Source: Axinella damicornis
Lineage: Eukaryota; Porifera; Demospongiae; Axinellida; Axinellidae
Assembly: GCA_963931865.1 (NCBI GenBank)
Contig: OZ007517.1
Span: 1,925,400 to 1,989,399 of the forward strand
Direction of reading: 5' to 3'
Length of the DNA stretch: 64,000 nucleotides
In this document: piece after piece, positions 11,741 through 23,994 of the stretch
Layout: the number at the start of each line of letters is the position of its first letter
Position numbering within the stretch: the stretch's first letter is position 1
Program-made: the position numbers and the translations under genes
The notes under the pieces: model-generated
The model's database searches: none
Told to the model about the DNA's origin: nothing
Seen by the model: only the letters and a program-made list of their open reading frames with translations

Positions 11741-11813
11741 GGCCCAGTGGCTTAGCGGTATGAGCATCTGACTAGTATCCAGAAGGTCTTGGGTTCGAAT
11801 CCCAGCTGGTCCC
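11741..11813 (+). tRNA. tRNA-Thr(AGU)-like sequence, possibly pseudogene or SINE head
   Basis: A cloverleaf can be drawn. The acceptor stem pairs 11741-11747 with 11806-11812 (one C.U mismatch). The D arm starts at 11750 with an A-box-like TGGCTTAGCGG. The anticodon stem has one A.C mismatch next to loop CTAGTAT, giving anticodon AGT, and the T arm is GGGTTCGAATCCC. A T6 run at 11819-11824 could terminate Pol III. Two stem mismatches argue for a pseudogene or tRNA-derived repeat. It lies only in the unit 2 to unit 3 spacer and is bracketed by GAGAGAGAGAAT and ATTAATTTCTCTCTCTCT, which are roughly inverted. Confidence 0.55.
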
Positions 11814-12142
11814 AGAATTTTTTCTGTGGATTAATTTCTCTCTCTCTCATCACTTACTATCGAGCATGCCCTACTGAGCTTCAGTAATTATCAGCCATCT
11901 CACAATATAAGGTACATTGCGTACTTGCCCAGCCATATAAGGTTGTGCGTACTCTTGCCCAGCCCCAATATAATTGAGCACATATCGATCAAAAATCATC
12001 ATTGAAACTATGCAACAGTTACTGTAGTAGCTGTATAGTACATACATTGCTGATTTACTCTAACTATAGACAAACAAAACACATAATTGCTACAATTAAA
12101 ACATCTCACTATAGAATTCTTTGAGCATGTAAATGATACAAG

Positions 12143-12260
12143 AGATAATACAGTATGTTAATACATCTCATATACACTATGTTAATACATCTCATATACA
12201 CTATGTTAATTAATCTCATATACACTATGTTAATACATCTATGTTAATACATCTCATATA
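12143..12260. repeat. AT-rich minisatellite
   Basis: About five copies of CACTATGTTAATACATCTCA, just downstream of array copy 3. Confidence 0.75.
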
Positions 12261-12331
12261 ATTGTACCAGTGAGTGATATATGGTCATGGAATATGAAGT
12301 GCGACCGGGTTGCAGTTCCAGAAAAGGAGCT

Positions 12332-13827
12332 TCAATTTGAGCATGACAGTTCAGTCCTATAAGCAACATAGCTCTGATCGAAACAGATGTTGTTATTCAC
12401 ATTCCACCGATCCAACTGTCCGTCCATTATATTCCTGACCTGTTTCAGCAGGCAGAACTCGAGCTGCTCAGAGTCTAGGCTCTCTCCGAAGTCCAGGGAG
12501 AGAGGAGTTGTCTGTACGGATCCCTGTTCCTGTAAGGCATGTACAACATCCAAATGAAATCATAACAATTCAGATGAATATCACAGCATTGTGAATATCT
12601 TCTCTTGTGTAAACATTATTAGCTTTGACCTTTGAACTCACCAGGTTTGTAATTATGGGAACGATGCTTCTGTTCAGTTCAGCGCTGAAACAATTCAAAG
12701 AGCTGTTACCAAGTAGTACGGAGATAGCTCTTAATGCTGACACAGCTTCAGCTGAAGAGACATTAATTGTTCTGCAAGAAACATTCGTTTGCTATAGGAA
12801 ATGAAATAAAGCACAAGTTAATACAGAACAGCAATAATTGCCAACACCATCAACTATGCGATGACTATCAGTATGCAGTGGAGATAATAATTTTATGATG
12901 GAATCTTACATTCAGTTGGTCGCTGATGGACTTTGTGAAATGTACCATTTTCTCTGCCTGCCAAATCTTAGGATGGATATCGTTGCACTGAGTAAGTTGA
13001 ACGTGGCGGGGGTTGAGCCTGTTTGCCAGTCTACGCAGACTGGTTTGAATAGAGGTGAAGAGACAGAGAGACCTGCTTTCATTGCTTAACCGAGACCACG
13101 ATGAGAAGTTTGCACTGGAAACTGAGGGCTGATCATACTGTCCTATGGAGCAGTTCAAGCGATCCTGGACAAATTAAAATGAAAAAAGATGAAGTTTGAC
13201 CAAAGTGTCCCCACGTGCATAGGTTTGGTACCAACATGATCCAAGATAGACCAGTAAAATCAGTACGCCACATCTACTTATGTGATTTGTGGCCAAGTGC
13301 ATGCGTGATTATCAACATCTGGGAGAGCGTTACCGTCAGTTCCCGATGATTCAGAAGAGCGTTCAGTCTACACACTTCGGGAGCGTCCGGCCCAGCGAAA
13401 CTCTTGTAAAACTCCACTTTTGCCTCCAACTCCTTGAACAGTTGACCAGCCGACTGCAGGTCCGTTGGAACAGGAGGGCTGCACTCCCTGATATTTTCCT
13501 GTGGTCAGAGAGTCGGGTAGTACAATCATTACTACCAGTTATTAGTAATTACTTAATAATCAGTTTTAATAACTAGCAACCCGCCCCTCCACGAAGCCAC
13601 ACACTTACACGATCGCTGCCGGAGTTTGCTATGTCCCGAAGGTTGCAACCTTCATCTACTAGTTCTTGTAGCAGATTAACTGACACTTGCGGATTAGCAA
13701 TGCACTGCGTTTGAATCTGTATCTGTCGCTTGACTGGTACCGCCGGATCATGGACCCTTGGTAGTGGAAAGCTGGTTGTGCCATCGATTAGCACCAGTGT
13801 GATCAACAACAATACTCTTGAATGCAT
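12332..13827 (-). CDS. Secreted cysteine-rich protein, array copy 3 (unknown family)
   Basis: Exons on the minus strand: 13827-13609, 13498-13334, 13164-12910, 12791-12642 and 12529-12332 (TAA), all phase 0, giving 328 residues. Splice sites and frame match copies 1 and 2 despite clear divergence, and the frame survives several in-frame length changes. That is evidence the gene is under coding constraint. The signal peptide and KR dibasic site are kept. The CGGDC motif ending exon 1 is replaced by SGSDR, so two cysteines are lost together and twelve remain in the mature protein, still an even number. The last exon gains residues near its start (EQGSV). It is divergently oriented to the plus-strand gene at 14669, with start codons about 840 bases apart. 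Function unknown. Confidence 0.75.
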
Positions 13828-14668
13828 AGCTGGAATGAAGTCACGAATTATGGTTACCTCTCAGAAGGCAAATTGTTTTTATGAGTTCAAGTACCTTTCC
13901 AAGAGCTTATTTATATCAAATGCTGGTTGGCGGTAAGAACAGGTGTTTTTCCCGTGAGCTAACATTTTCTTGTTCTAATATCGATGTTGTCATATTATTT
14001 CTGCACCAGGTTTAATCACGGAAACGAGAATTGGTACATTACGGGGAATTCCGAGCGTATTCATGATCAAATTTTAATTCTCACCTTCAGAGCTGCTGCA
14101 TACAGATCACGGCCAGTTGCTCGCGAGCGTTGCCAACTGCATGCGGATGGCAACCATGCACCCACAATGGGACTGAGAGTTTGTCTTCGGAGTGGACTGC
14201 AGTTGCGTCGTAGCCGTTCGACGTAGTGACACGCTGACAGAGGACCACGGCCGTACTTGGGTGAGGGCAATCCATCGCTTTATAAAGAAGCGAATCATGC
14301 TGTCTTGCGAAGTCAGAGACTCTGGCCGCAAAGCATAGTCCAACGACGATGAAGTCAAGTCGGTGCGTGCACAGAATATTAAGGGCACGCGTGAAAATGC
14401 ATATCAAGGCCTGCGAGTGCTATTATATTATCTCCTTGACTTCCTATCGACAGGTTAGGTTTCACGGCATAACGTATGGTTTCTCGATTGGCACACATAC
14501 GGCTGCTCCATCAGAGTTGCAGTACCACATTGGAATGGCCTTAGCTAGATCTACTATAAAAGACTATGGAGACGCTAGGATCCTTGCAACATTACTCAGG
14601 ATCGAGAATCCACATTATAGCACCTGCAAAAAACCTCAATTGCAGCCAGCTACATTCCTACTGCAACA
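13828..14668. promoter_or_regulatory. Shared divergent intergenic region
   Basis: This 841-base stretch separates the start codons of two oppositely transcribed secreted-protein genes and must hold both promoters. A TATA-like TATAAAAG lies at 14555-14562, about 107 bases upstream of the plus-strand start. No clear TATA is seen for the minus gene here, unlike copies 1 and 2. Parts are homologous to the equivalent regions of units 1 and 2. Confidence 0.5.
14555..14562 (+). promoter_or_regulatory. TATA box of plus-strand secreted gene
   Basis: TATAAAAG at the expected distance upstream of the ATG at 14669, allowing a short 5' UTR. Confidence 0.5.
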
Positions 14669-15914
14669 ATGGCCCTCAGAACTATGCTCTGCTTTGCAAT
14701 GCTGGCATTGGCCCTGGTTTCTGCAGCACCCGCTCCGGGATCAGGAACCTCCAACTCCACAGGTACCGAGGAGGGAAGCGGAACCCTCGGCGTCGTACCG
14801 ACCAACGCAAGTGTCACCACCGATCAAGCTCGTACTCACGACTTCAATTTCAACTGCAACTCGTCAACGACTTCCCAAGTCCACAGCGTGGGATCACTGC
14901 GAACGGCCTTGATGGTGCTGAAAAAATATGCAAGTCATCTCTATCGACAATGGGTAAGCATGCATTGTAATATTTTACGACTTGGCTCAAACTTAATAAC
15001 TAGCCTTAATAATAATAACTAGCCTTAATAATAATAACTAGCTTTAATAACTAGCTAGGATATGCGATCGCGAATGTGTGGGTTCGTTTTGATAATTTAT
15101 GGCAACATTTTACTCTCTACTCTTGCAGGGAAGTACTTTCAAAGAGTGCGCACACAAAGTCAGCTTCCAGTCTAATTTCGACGTCCACCACAGCGAAAAC
15201 ACAGTAACAGCCCAACACCTTGCTAACTGGTACGGCGTGTTTGGGTCGTACGCCAAGTTGGCCGAGAAAGCTAGGAACGCCAGCTGCAGCACGGTAGACG
15301 AGTGCGGGAGGATGGAGACCCTGTCGCAGGTCTTAATTGGCGTGCTGGAGGATTACAACAAAGTGGTATGTGGCAGGTCTCCACGCATATGATACGTACT
15401 GTAAATTTATAATTAGCCGGCTGTAGGCTGGGAGAAAAGAGGAGCTACATACTCTGTTGCTCCGCACGTGCTCAGCCAGACTGCTATTTGCAGATGGCCA
15501 TGATAGAATAGTTTTTTCTCCCTAATGTCCCAAAACCATACGAAATGTGACTCCAGGCTCAATAGACTAAATGGCCTTGTATGCACCACTGTATACGTCC
15601 GACTTCACTCACATGGTCGTTCTTCTACCCTCCAACAGCTAACACCAGAGTTCTGCAGCTGTGATCAACAAGACTGCATCAGCGTACCTTCACCCCAGCC
15701 CCATATCCCTTCAGACTGTGAACTCGCTGCTTACATTGAGTACAATCTCTACAGGTGGGAGGTACCCCTATCCCAGCTGATTCGAAACAACTGGAGAAAG
15801 AGTCAGGACTATGAAAATATCATTATATCACCACGTGAGTGGATTTCCGAACACGGCCTCTCCAGTGCGTCCGACTATGCAACCATTGCATACCTTTACA
15901 GCTTGCAATTATAG
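14669..15914 (+). CDS. Secreted protein, divergent partner gene (unknown family)
   Basis: Three exons: 14669-14953, 15129-15365 and 15639-15914 (TAG). Borders are GT/AG, all phase 0, giving 265 residues. Residues 1 to about 20 are a signal peptide (MALRTMLCFAMLALALVSAA). The next 40 residues are Gly/Ser/Thr-rich. There are N-glycosylation sequons near residues 29, 46, 64 and 145. Eight cysteines lie after the signal (63, 102, 148, 154, 180, 182, 187, 201), including a tight CSC...DC cluster at the start of exon 3. Exon 2 looks helical. I do not recognise it. Its size, phase-0 exons and secreted helical character resemble the minus-strand neighbour, so distant paralogy is possible but not shown. 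Relic copies of exon 3 lie in units 1 and 2. It ends about 350 bases from the stop of DIMT1 on the other strand. Confidence 0.7.
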
Positions 15915-16222
15915 GAGTGATGACGGGTGCACCCCTCTCCAATCTTGCGTACATGAGAAATCTAGCTAGGAGTTATTAAAATTTGTTGTTAGACTATCTG
16001 CTCACCTTCTGAGTGAGCTATGTTTGATTCATTTTGTAGCAATCACTTCTACAGTAGACTATCATTCGATCTCTTGAGTGTTTGTATAGTTGTGTAGTTA
16101 GTGCACATGTCATTCAGATGGCTATGTCAACTAGCCAATTTATATTGGGTTTGTATCAACTCCTTATAGTCCTAGACTATGTAAAATTCTATGTAAAATT
16201 CTATGTTTTGTAGCAAAGAAAT

Positions 16223-16228
16223 TTTATT
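16223..16228 (-). terminator. Polyadenylation signal of DIMT1
   Basis: AATAAA on the minus strand, 40 bases past the stop codon of the DIMT1 terminal exon. Confidence 0.6.
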
Positions 16229-16267
16229 GAAGGAACATGATTTACAGAAACACAACAATTGCAATAG

Positions 16268-16310
16268 TTACGTAAAGTGAACTGAACCAGTATTAAAAGC
16301 TTCGAGTAAG
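16268..16310 (-). CDS. DIMT1: DIMT1 terminal exon
   Basis: Minus-strand exon after the acceptor CACCCCATAG. It completes a codon and then reads LLEAFNTGSVHFT before TAA. This matches the conserved C-terminus of DIMT1/Dim1p (LLxxFNxxGIHFS-type end). The preceding intron (16311-16382) is only 72 bases, a multiple of three with no stop in the coding frame, so its retention would lengthen the protein rather than truncate it. Confidence 0.85.
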
Positions 16311-16382
16311 CTATGGGGTGAGACAGAGAGGACAAATAAGTGCCAGTGAACCAAAGGATCATACACACACATGCACGCAAAC

Positions 16383-16489
16383 CTTAGAAAGGCATCGACT
16401 TCCAAATTTTTGGGTCTGCTGTTGGCCTTTCCACTCTCTTGGAGAATGGTTAGCACATGCTGTTTGATATGAAAGTCTTCAGGAATCTC
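16383..16489 (-). CDS. DIMT1: DIMT1 penultimate exon
   Basis: Phase-0 acceptor after TTGAATTCCTAG; reads EIPEDFHIKQHVLTILQESG and then R.....EVDAFL, ending in phase 2. It aligns with the IIPEDF...ILxxxG.....R...DIDDFIR segment of eukaryotic DIMT1. This part belongs to the C-terminal domain that follows the methyltransferase fold. Confidence 0.85.
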
Positions 16490-16939
16490 CTAGGAATTCA
16501 AAGCAGGGGAAACAAGGTCATAGTAATACGTCCTTCAGTATGAAAGTCTTTCTCTAAATCTACCTCTTGAACTGATTTCGAAGCATCCTGAACAGTATCC
16601 GCCATGAGCTATACGCTACTACATGAGTGCCTGGTCAGGTATTCAAAACGTGCATCCTCAAGTGAATACAGACTTCTCTACCGCTCTCAAGTGTTTAGTA
16701 TCAGCTATCAGGTAGGGAGTCACTAAGCGATTGCACCGTTTCTGCATCCCAGCAAACTTCAGGAGTAGAGCTATTGACTATTCTGCAATTATAGTACACC
16801 CTTGCATGCTACTGAGTCATGTGCATCCCATGTACAATACTACGGAATGCCACATGCACACTGACCTTTCCTACTCACAAGCGTAAGCTGTGTATTTTGA
16901 TATCTGTTGATTCTGTGGGCTATATAATATTACACTCAC

Positions 16940-17003
16940 TGAGCTGTTGAGTGAAGCATGTACTCTGTAGTTTTTCTCCAGCAATTCAAGTACTGACTTC
17001 GAT
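16940..17003 (-). CDS. DIMT1: DIMT1 internal exon (LLEKNY)
   Basis: 64-base exon between CCAACCAG and GTGAGT. It begins with the base that completes the codon left by the exon at 25601 and reads SKSVLELLEKNYRVHASLN. This matches SSAVQQLLEKNYRIHCS of vertebrate DIMT1 at constant spacing. It ends in phase 0, fitting the next exon. Confidence 0.9.
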
Positions 17004-17322
17004 CTGGTTGGGCAAGTGAAGAAGGAACATCAGTCTTATAACAAACAATTCAGGGGATAGCTACATTCTTAAAATTAAATTGTCAAAAAACATAGAAGCT
17101 AAAACGTATGGATAGCCTAGACGTATTTTCTCCTTGTTTGGTTTGCATTTCCATGGAAACAGAAGTGTGAGGGAAGACCTGGTATCAAGTTACACAGGTG
17201 TGTGAGCTTGACTGTTTTAGCACTCTATCAGCTGTGTGAATGCATGTCTACACAACTTTACTCGCATGATCTTCTCTACCTGGCCTGGTCTGTTTCTCAT
17301 CTACAGTTCAACCCTTCCTATA

Positions 17323-17360
17323 TAGCCTCGTTCCCGTTATGTGGCCTGGGAACGAGGCTA
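17323..17360. mobile_element. MITE, 9-bp-TSD family
   Basis: TAGCCTCGTTCCC to GGGAACGAGGCTA, very short copy inside a DIMT1 intron. Confidence 0.75.
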
Positions 17361-18019
17361 CCACCTTTCCCACACATGGGCATTGGCCCTGATGGCTACC
17401 AATATTCCACACTTTCTTCACGATGGCTCTTACAATGACTAATGCGTATTATAGTCGAAACGTTGGCAAACATGTAACAGAAAATCGTCTTTCCTTTCTC
17501 TGTTGTTGTTTTCCCTCACTCTTCACTTCCGCGTACTACAAAGCAAAGAAATGATACACAAAACAAAGAGCAAAGTAAACAAAAACACAAACCGAAAGAA
17601 ATAAACATGCACGGGTAGAACTGAAAAACAGGCTATGGAAGACCAGCCTACAACAAAAGGTTGCTATCGTGGAAAGGAGGGATGGGGATACGTTATTGCA
17701 GTATGTATTATTCAAATATCAGTTTGCAGTGCATTACAGGCTTTAATGCATGAGGGCAATCTAGAAAACGGTCGAGGGTAAGATAATGCATGAGCCAAAA
17801 AACTGGTATCTAAACTACTCAGCGCTACATACTCACTGACCCGAAACAGCCGTTGGTCTTTGAAAAGTCAATGTCATGTGATTGATTCTGAGGCATCTGA
17901 TTCGTTGAGGGTCACGTCAGTAGCACTAATGTGATATATTAAGTGGTGGTTTTACAATTATTGTCATATCACTTCATTAATAGTGGTGCTTTTTAATATA
18001 AATTTAGGCATATATGTAT

Positions 18020-18200
18020 AGGTTATATCCCTGGCCAGTGGGATGTATGACCCGTTATATCCCGCGGGAAAGGTCAGTGCTTGAGTGGAGCCGAGGAAGT
18101 GCCGAGGGCGAAGCCCGAGGCACTTCTGAGGCGGAACGAAAGCACTGACCTTTCCCAAGGGATATAGGGTCATACATCCCGCTGGCCAGGGATACAACTA
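18020..18200. repeat. Large palindrome
   Basis: Arms TATCCCTGGCCAGTGGGATGT and its inverse (near 18175-18195), then AAAGGTCAGTGCTT against AAGCACTGACCTTT, around a GC-rich centre (GAGGGCGAAGCCCGAGG). A MITE-like foldback. A related half lies near 18405-18440. Confidence 0.7.
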
Positions 18201-21200
18201 ACTTATACCATGCTTAGGCTATTCTAAACTGAGTACGCTGTGTAAACATGGATACTATGGTGTAGACACTCACCGATCAGTGGCAGAGGCATCCGTGATA
18301 CTTGACTGAGGCAGCGGTAAAGGCCCAAGTCTCCTTGGCTAGACTAACAGAGCTTAGCCTTCGCTTTCTCGAGCACGCGATCACTTACGGTATGTGCGCG
18401 CGGCCGGCCGCGGGATATATGACCCGTTATTTCCCGTGATTGGTTAGAATAGCCTAAGTATGGTATAAATATAGAGTAGTTGTTATATTACGGTTCTATT
18501 GTTCTTCTGAATACTATGTTTAATGACTCTTGCAACAATAGTGATAATTACGTAAAGCTACAATAATCGCCAACCAAAATTACAACTATTACGCATTCCA
18601 AGAGGAAAGATATACATATTCATAGAACATAGCAAATTGATGGATGGGTCTAGATGCTTATGATTTTGATATGGATGCCAAAACAGCGAGAAAATAGAAC
18701 TCGAGGATCGCTCCAGATTCAAACCCATGACTCTGTGAATACTAGTACCAATCCAACACTCCTGCCAAGAAGCTACTACGATCCCCAGGACAGAAAAGCA
18801 GAATGCACGCTAGATAAACCAGCATTGCCTAGAGGCCGTAGCCGAACTCAAACCGATTCTCAGAATGTGAATCCTAGAACCAGATTCTGCACAGGTGCCC
18901 CTGTAGCGCCAATATCAAAACCACACCACTTTGTTGTACTTGTTTGCTTCTCTTGGTCACTTCTAGGGATGCTGGAATACTGGAGATGGGACGAAATTCC
19001 ACAACATGTTGTCATAATGTTTTGTTTTGTTTTTATGTTGCGACATAGATCCCATTGCAATTTACTAATTATGGTAAAAGGAATCACTTGCAACGTTGTC
19101 AGGGGTTATTGTTTGGGAGAGATCTATCCCTTCTGTATTTTCTATAAAAGCCAGGCTTACATACGTACGTACACATCAATCCTTCATGCAGCTAGCATTT
19201 GCTAGTTAGTTGATTGAGAAGGTCAACTGGTAGATTTTTGACCATGTATACGTCAGGATGTGCTAGCCGTTATATCTCTCGGAATTATTACCAGTGAAAG
19301 AGTTAATGCCCCAACTGCGCAGCTGTCTTCTAGATGCTATATCAGTGCCGATCCTCAACGATCGGCGTACCGATTTATTGACTGTGCCACCACTAGCTCC
19401 GCCTAGCCGCACGTCAAGTTACCATCGGCACTACTGCTCGCAACTCGGATTGAATATTCCAACAACATGATGCACCCAAACAAACCCATGTACAACACGG
19501 AAAACAAGCCTTTTATACAAAATCCATAACACCGAATACCACACATAAGGTGATTACACAAGTAAACCACATTAGTGCCTACAAATCTAGAAGGTAGCAC
19601 ATTAACACATATTATACTACACTGTGCAGTCTATATTATCCATGCTCATATATACTCATGTATATGTTGTGACCAGCGACTAATGATAATCATTGATCTT
19701 AAAACTGCATAGGACTGGCTTTGATAGCAACATTACAATATATCATAGCCAAGTAATCATACACAATAGTTTTATGGCATCCATGACATGTAATTCGTGT
19801 CATTTTGCCTATGATGATATTCTTAGCAAACCAGAAGTCCTGACCATTTTGGAACTACAGGTTAGAAGCCTTTTGAAAATCTCTCACTTATTGAGCTGAG
19901 TTCATCCATTGGTAAGGCCAGAAGCCCTGGCAAAGCCAGGAAGTAAACAGGGAAGGGAAGCTATTCGATAGGACCAATAAATGACTTCCTTGATAGTTAG
20001 TTATTAAAAGTTAGTTTCGGTTTACACACACATACAGCATGCAGGATGCACAAGTTCCAAATTAAGTACCCCACTCAAATGATGTAGTGTGCCCAATAAT
20101 TATTGTGTGTAATTTTTTCAGTGAGACTTGATTGCAAGTTCGTCAATTAGTGGGTTAAAGCACATTATACTTAGAATGGCTGAAATTACCCGTTGGAGCA
20201 GTTTGGAGCCCAAGAAAAAAATTTGGTGCAACAGCGTTTGGGAAACAATTATACATGGTGCAACAGCTTTTGGGAAACACTTATACATGTATACTAAATG
20301 TTCATTTCCAATTGTAATCCATTGTCCTGTCTAAGTAACAACACAGACCTAACACATAACACACCGCATAGAAATCACATAGCAAACCATGTAATTCTTA
20401 ACCCGCCCATCTGCTATATCCGAGACCAAGTGGACCCATAAATTGAACTTTAGCACTGCTTCTAACTGACTATAAATAACGTCATGTTTGTTGTCACGAA
20501 CACACGGGTGCATTCACACTAGCTGTGCGCTTCCAATTTGGGCAAGCAATGTCTGACACATTTTGTCATTCAATAACATCCAAATTTCCCAACGTGTGAA
20601 CAATTCCCTTGGGGGATACAGGATACATCCTACAGCAGGTCATCCAAATTTGAAATATTGAGGAAAAGGAGTAAACGGTCATGAATAATCATTCATTGCA
20701 ATCTGAAGGTGTGGGCCTGTGAATAGCATTCAACCATTCCAGAATAGGGTAGCAACCCAAGGTGAATGATTTTCAATTCTGTACTGACGTCGACTGACAG
20801 GTGCCTCTCATGAGCAGACACTAGGGCCTTAACGATTAGTTGACTACTGAGCTCATTCTGTCAAGCACATTTGTTCCATGTTACTAGACGAGAGGGCCAG
20901 CCATACTCCATAGCATGTCGAGATGCTTGTGAGTTTACTCTCTGATGCCAGTGATGTCACTGAAGTGACTTGCGAAGGATGACATTCTGTAATTACTACT
21001 CAATTAGTCAATTAGTACACATTAGAAGTGCAAACTAGCCGTCAATTAGTGGACTAGGGAAATTCCCCAGTCTTTTAAACCCTAGCACATACGTACGGCA
21101 CATAGCATGAATACCATGCTGTAACCATGTCTACGCCAGGGATGCACCCAACCAGAACTTGTTCTACTATATATATACATCTGCGTAAACATTATAAATT

Positions 21201-23621
21201 GAGAAATCCCGTTAGTGTGTCATGAATGCGGTTAATTCCCTTAGTTAAAGGGCGCAATGCATGAGGAACGCCTACATATCGTAGGCAGGGAAATTTCTTT
21301 TATTTTCGTAATTGTCCTCAAATATTCCATTTGCTCTGCCCAAATTCCCTGCAAGAGGAGATATGGGTTTAGCTCAATTGACTAATTACATAATTATGTA
21401 GATACATACGTAATTACCCCACTTATGCATTGGGCCTATTACATATATATACACATTACTGTAGATATACCGTACATACACTGAGTGTATTACCATACAT
21501 ACACTGAACGTATTACCGTCTATACACTGTATTACAGTAGATACTATTACCATATAAAGATACAGTGGACCTATTACCAAATATAGATGTATTGGGCCTT
21601 TGAGTGTATTACCATACACATATTGTGAGCTGGTACATATTATTTCAGACTTTTGGTGTTCTTTGCACTGCGTATTCCTGTGTTGCTTCCATTGTCTGCG
21701 TGAGTATGACTTCCATTGTCCGCATGAGTATGACTTCTCCACACTTATGTCATTCTAGAGTTGTGTTTACCTGTACTAGTCAGGGGATTCCCCTAACGTT
21801 GCATTGCCAAGCAACATGCGACATCACTAAACATCACCATATTAGGAAGTGAACCGGTCAGTGTGTGTTCCCTATGGAAATTATCGACTGTTCTAGACAT
21901 AATTGTAATACATAATTATCTCCGGAAGAGGAAATTAAATGTTCCCAAGTTGTTTGGACAATTAGACCTACTGCTCAAGAAACGACATCAAATAACGGAG
22001 AAGACGCCTCAGGAATTTCTCTGTCACTACTACACAGTACTTAGACTGCGGTATGCATAATGTGCTTTGATCTTTTGAACTTAATGTGGTCTCTAAAATC
22101 CTCATTGTATTTCAAACAGAGAAACTGAAAGATATAACCAATAGTCTAAGCAGGCAATTGCAATAAAAGCAGGTTAGCTGTTTTAGAGACCTGAGGGTTA
22201 GGGCGAAGTAGATGCCCTTTCTAGCCACGACAGTCACAATTAAATGAAATTCATGCGTGCGGTGTGGCAGTGCAATAACCTATACTTGCACGGTTGTGCT
22301 GAAGAGACATGGGGTAATGTGTAGCTTTATCCAGTGTGCAATCTGCATTTTGCATCCAAATTTGGCGCATGCCACTCAGCTAAATATACTAGGCTAAAAC
22401 ATGATGCATATTTGACGCAAGTAGAGTATAATTATGCCCCTGGAATTCAGTAAGTATTGTTAGTGTGAATGTGCTAATTCAGTTTGTTGTAAGGCTTCCA
22501 CAATGCTTGTTGTATATAAACAAATTGGCAGTTGCGAGGTTTCCAACTTAGCACAGATGAGCCCTATGTTTGGTAAGCCTAAGAGACACGCAGGGGACAG
22601 CACCTCAAGCTATTACTCACAATCATGGCTATGCCGATCAACACATGTACACATAATTAATCAATTATCTGCCGCATACAGGGAATATTTATTACTCATT
22701 GTCTAGGTAGTATCAACACCTGTGCAATACATGCCTCAATGTATTGTCCTCTGCATACTGCAGATAATATAAGTATAACGTATACTACAACGGGTCATTT
22801 TGGTTGGGTCAACTAATTGGGAGGACTCATGACCATCACGATCATCATATGAGTCAGTACTCCAGAAGAAGAAACTGTGATATAAGGTTTCTAAATTAAA
22901 AATATTATGCATAACTTTATTAAAAAAGCACCATGATGATATGACAATGATTGTAAAACCACCACAATTAATACGGGCTCTTAATGTAACTAAAATAATA
23001 TTGAAATATCAACTACTAGCATCTCATAAAAATGGCTCAGAACGCCTCAGAATCACTCTTAGAAGGGTCAAAATTGAATAGGAGTACGTATGTGTGTTTT
23101 TCTGGATCCACCATTGCTTCCCCCCACCCAAACTCAAAATCCTATATACAAGTTTACTAACACTTCCTCTAATTACCAGCAAGAAAATTCCACAGTGCAG
23201 TTGCAATACCAATTCATACCTCCACCTCCTACACATGTTCCCCGAGTTCTGAAGCCAGACAACATTAACTATGTTTCAGCGCAATTAGAGGCCATGCATA
23301 TGACTAGATTGGGCATTTCAAAACAAGGATACGCAAATTAATTGTACTACCAAACGGTTTCATGATTGCGTAGTACACTACACATTGTGTACTGTCTTGT
23401 GTGCTGCTAATGTTATCAACAGCAAAAACAATTGTGCAAGTCCATCCTTGCACAATGGCAGAGCTATGTACAGCCATTGATATTCATATTGTTATCACTA
23501 TCACCAATGGACACACTAATGTAGCCAATACGCTCGCACACGTGCTCTTCTAAATATGCGTCACAATTAGCGATTTTTCTGAAGCGTATTTTCTAATCTT
23601 GTGTCCTGTTGACTACACACC

Positions 23622-23994
23622 TAGCCTCATTCCCAGCCCCCCAATCCGGCTTTTGTCACTTGCAATACAGAAAAGCTGGGAGGGCCTGGTACATTTCCTT
23701 ACGTAAGCATGATGTAATTATTGACAAATGGTAAAAATGTGACGTTTTGCGTGTTGTTCAACCATCTACACGTTCAACGCTCGGTGAGTATGACAGTCGC
23801 CCCCCGCTAGCTAGATACATGTGGTGTGTTACCCGCTACCTTCGCTCTTCTTGCTGTTCTGAGCCCCAGTATGCCCACGTTCATTTCAAGTCTTTCTACC
23901 CTGACGTCACTCATGTGAGGAAATGTACCAGGCCCTCTCCGCTTTTCCGTACTGCAAGCGATGGAAAGCTTGGAGGGGCCTGGGAACAAGGCTA
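23622..23994. mobile_element. Long copy of the 9-bp-TSD MITE
   Basis: Outer ends TAGCCTCATTCCCAG and CTGGGAACAAGGCTA. Inside are further inverted segments (GGCCTGGTACATTTCC and its inverse; CTTGCAATACAGAAAAGC against its inverse). It may be a longer relative that gave rise to the short forms, or a nested pair. No transposase is visible. Confidence 0.65.

Noticed and set aside
14349..14970. Alternative long frames overlapping the plus-strand secreted gene
   Set aside because: They lack a signal peptide and do not continue into exons; the frame starting at 14669 splices in phase with two further exons.
16564..16608. Possible extra DIMT1 exon or separate start (frame MADTVQDASKSVQE) between the LLEKNY and IPEDF exons
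   Set aside because: Vertebrate DIMT1 has the same spacing between the LLEKNY and IPEDF blocks without it, and direct splicing of 16940 to 16489 is in phase.
18654..19205. 183-codon open frame on the plus strand
   Set aside because: No recognisable domain, no exon partners, biased composition, and it lies inside a repeat-rich intron.
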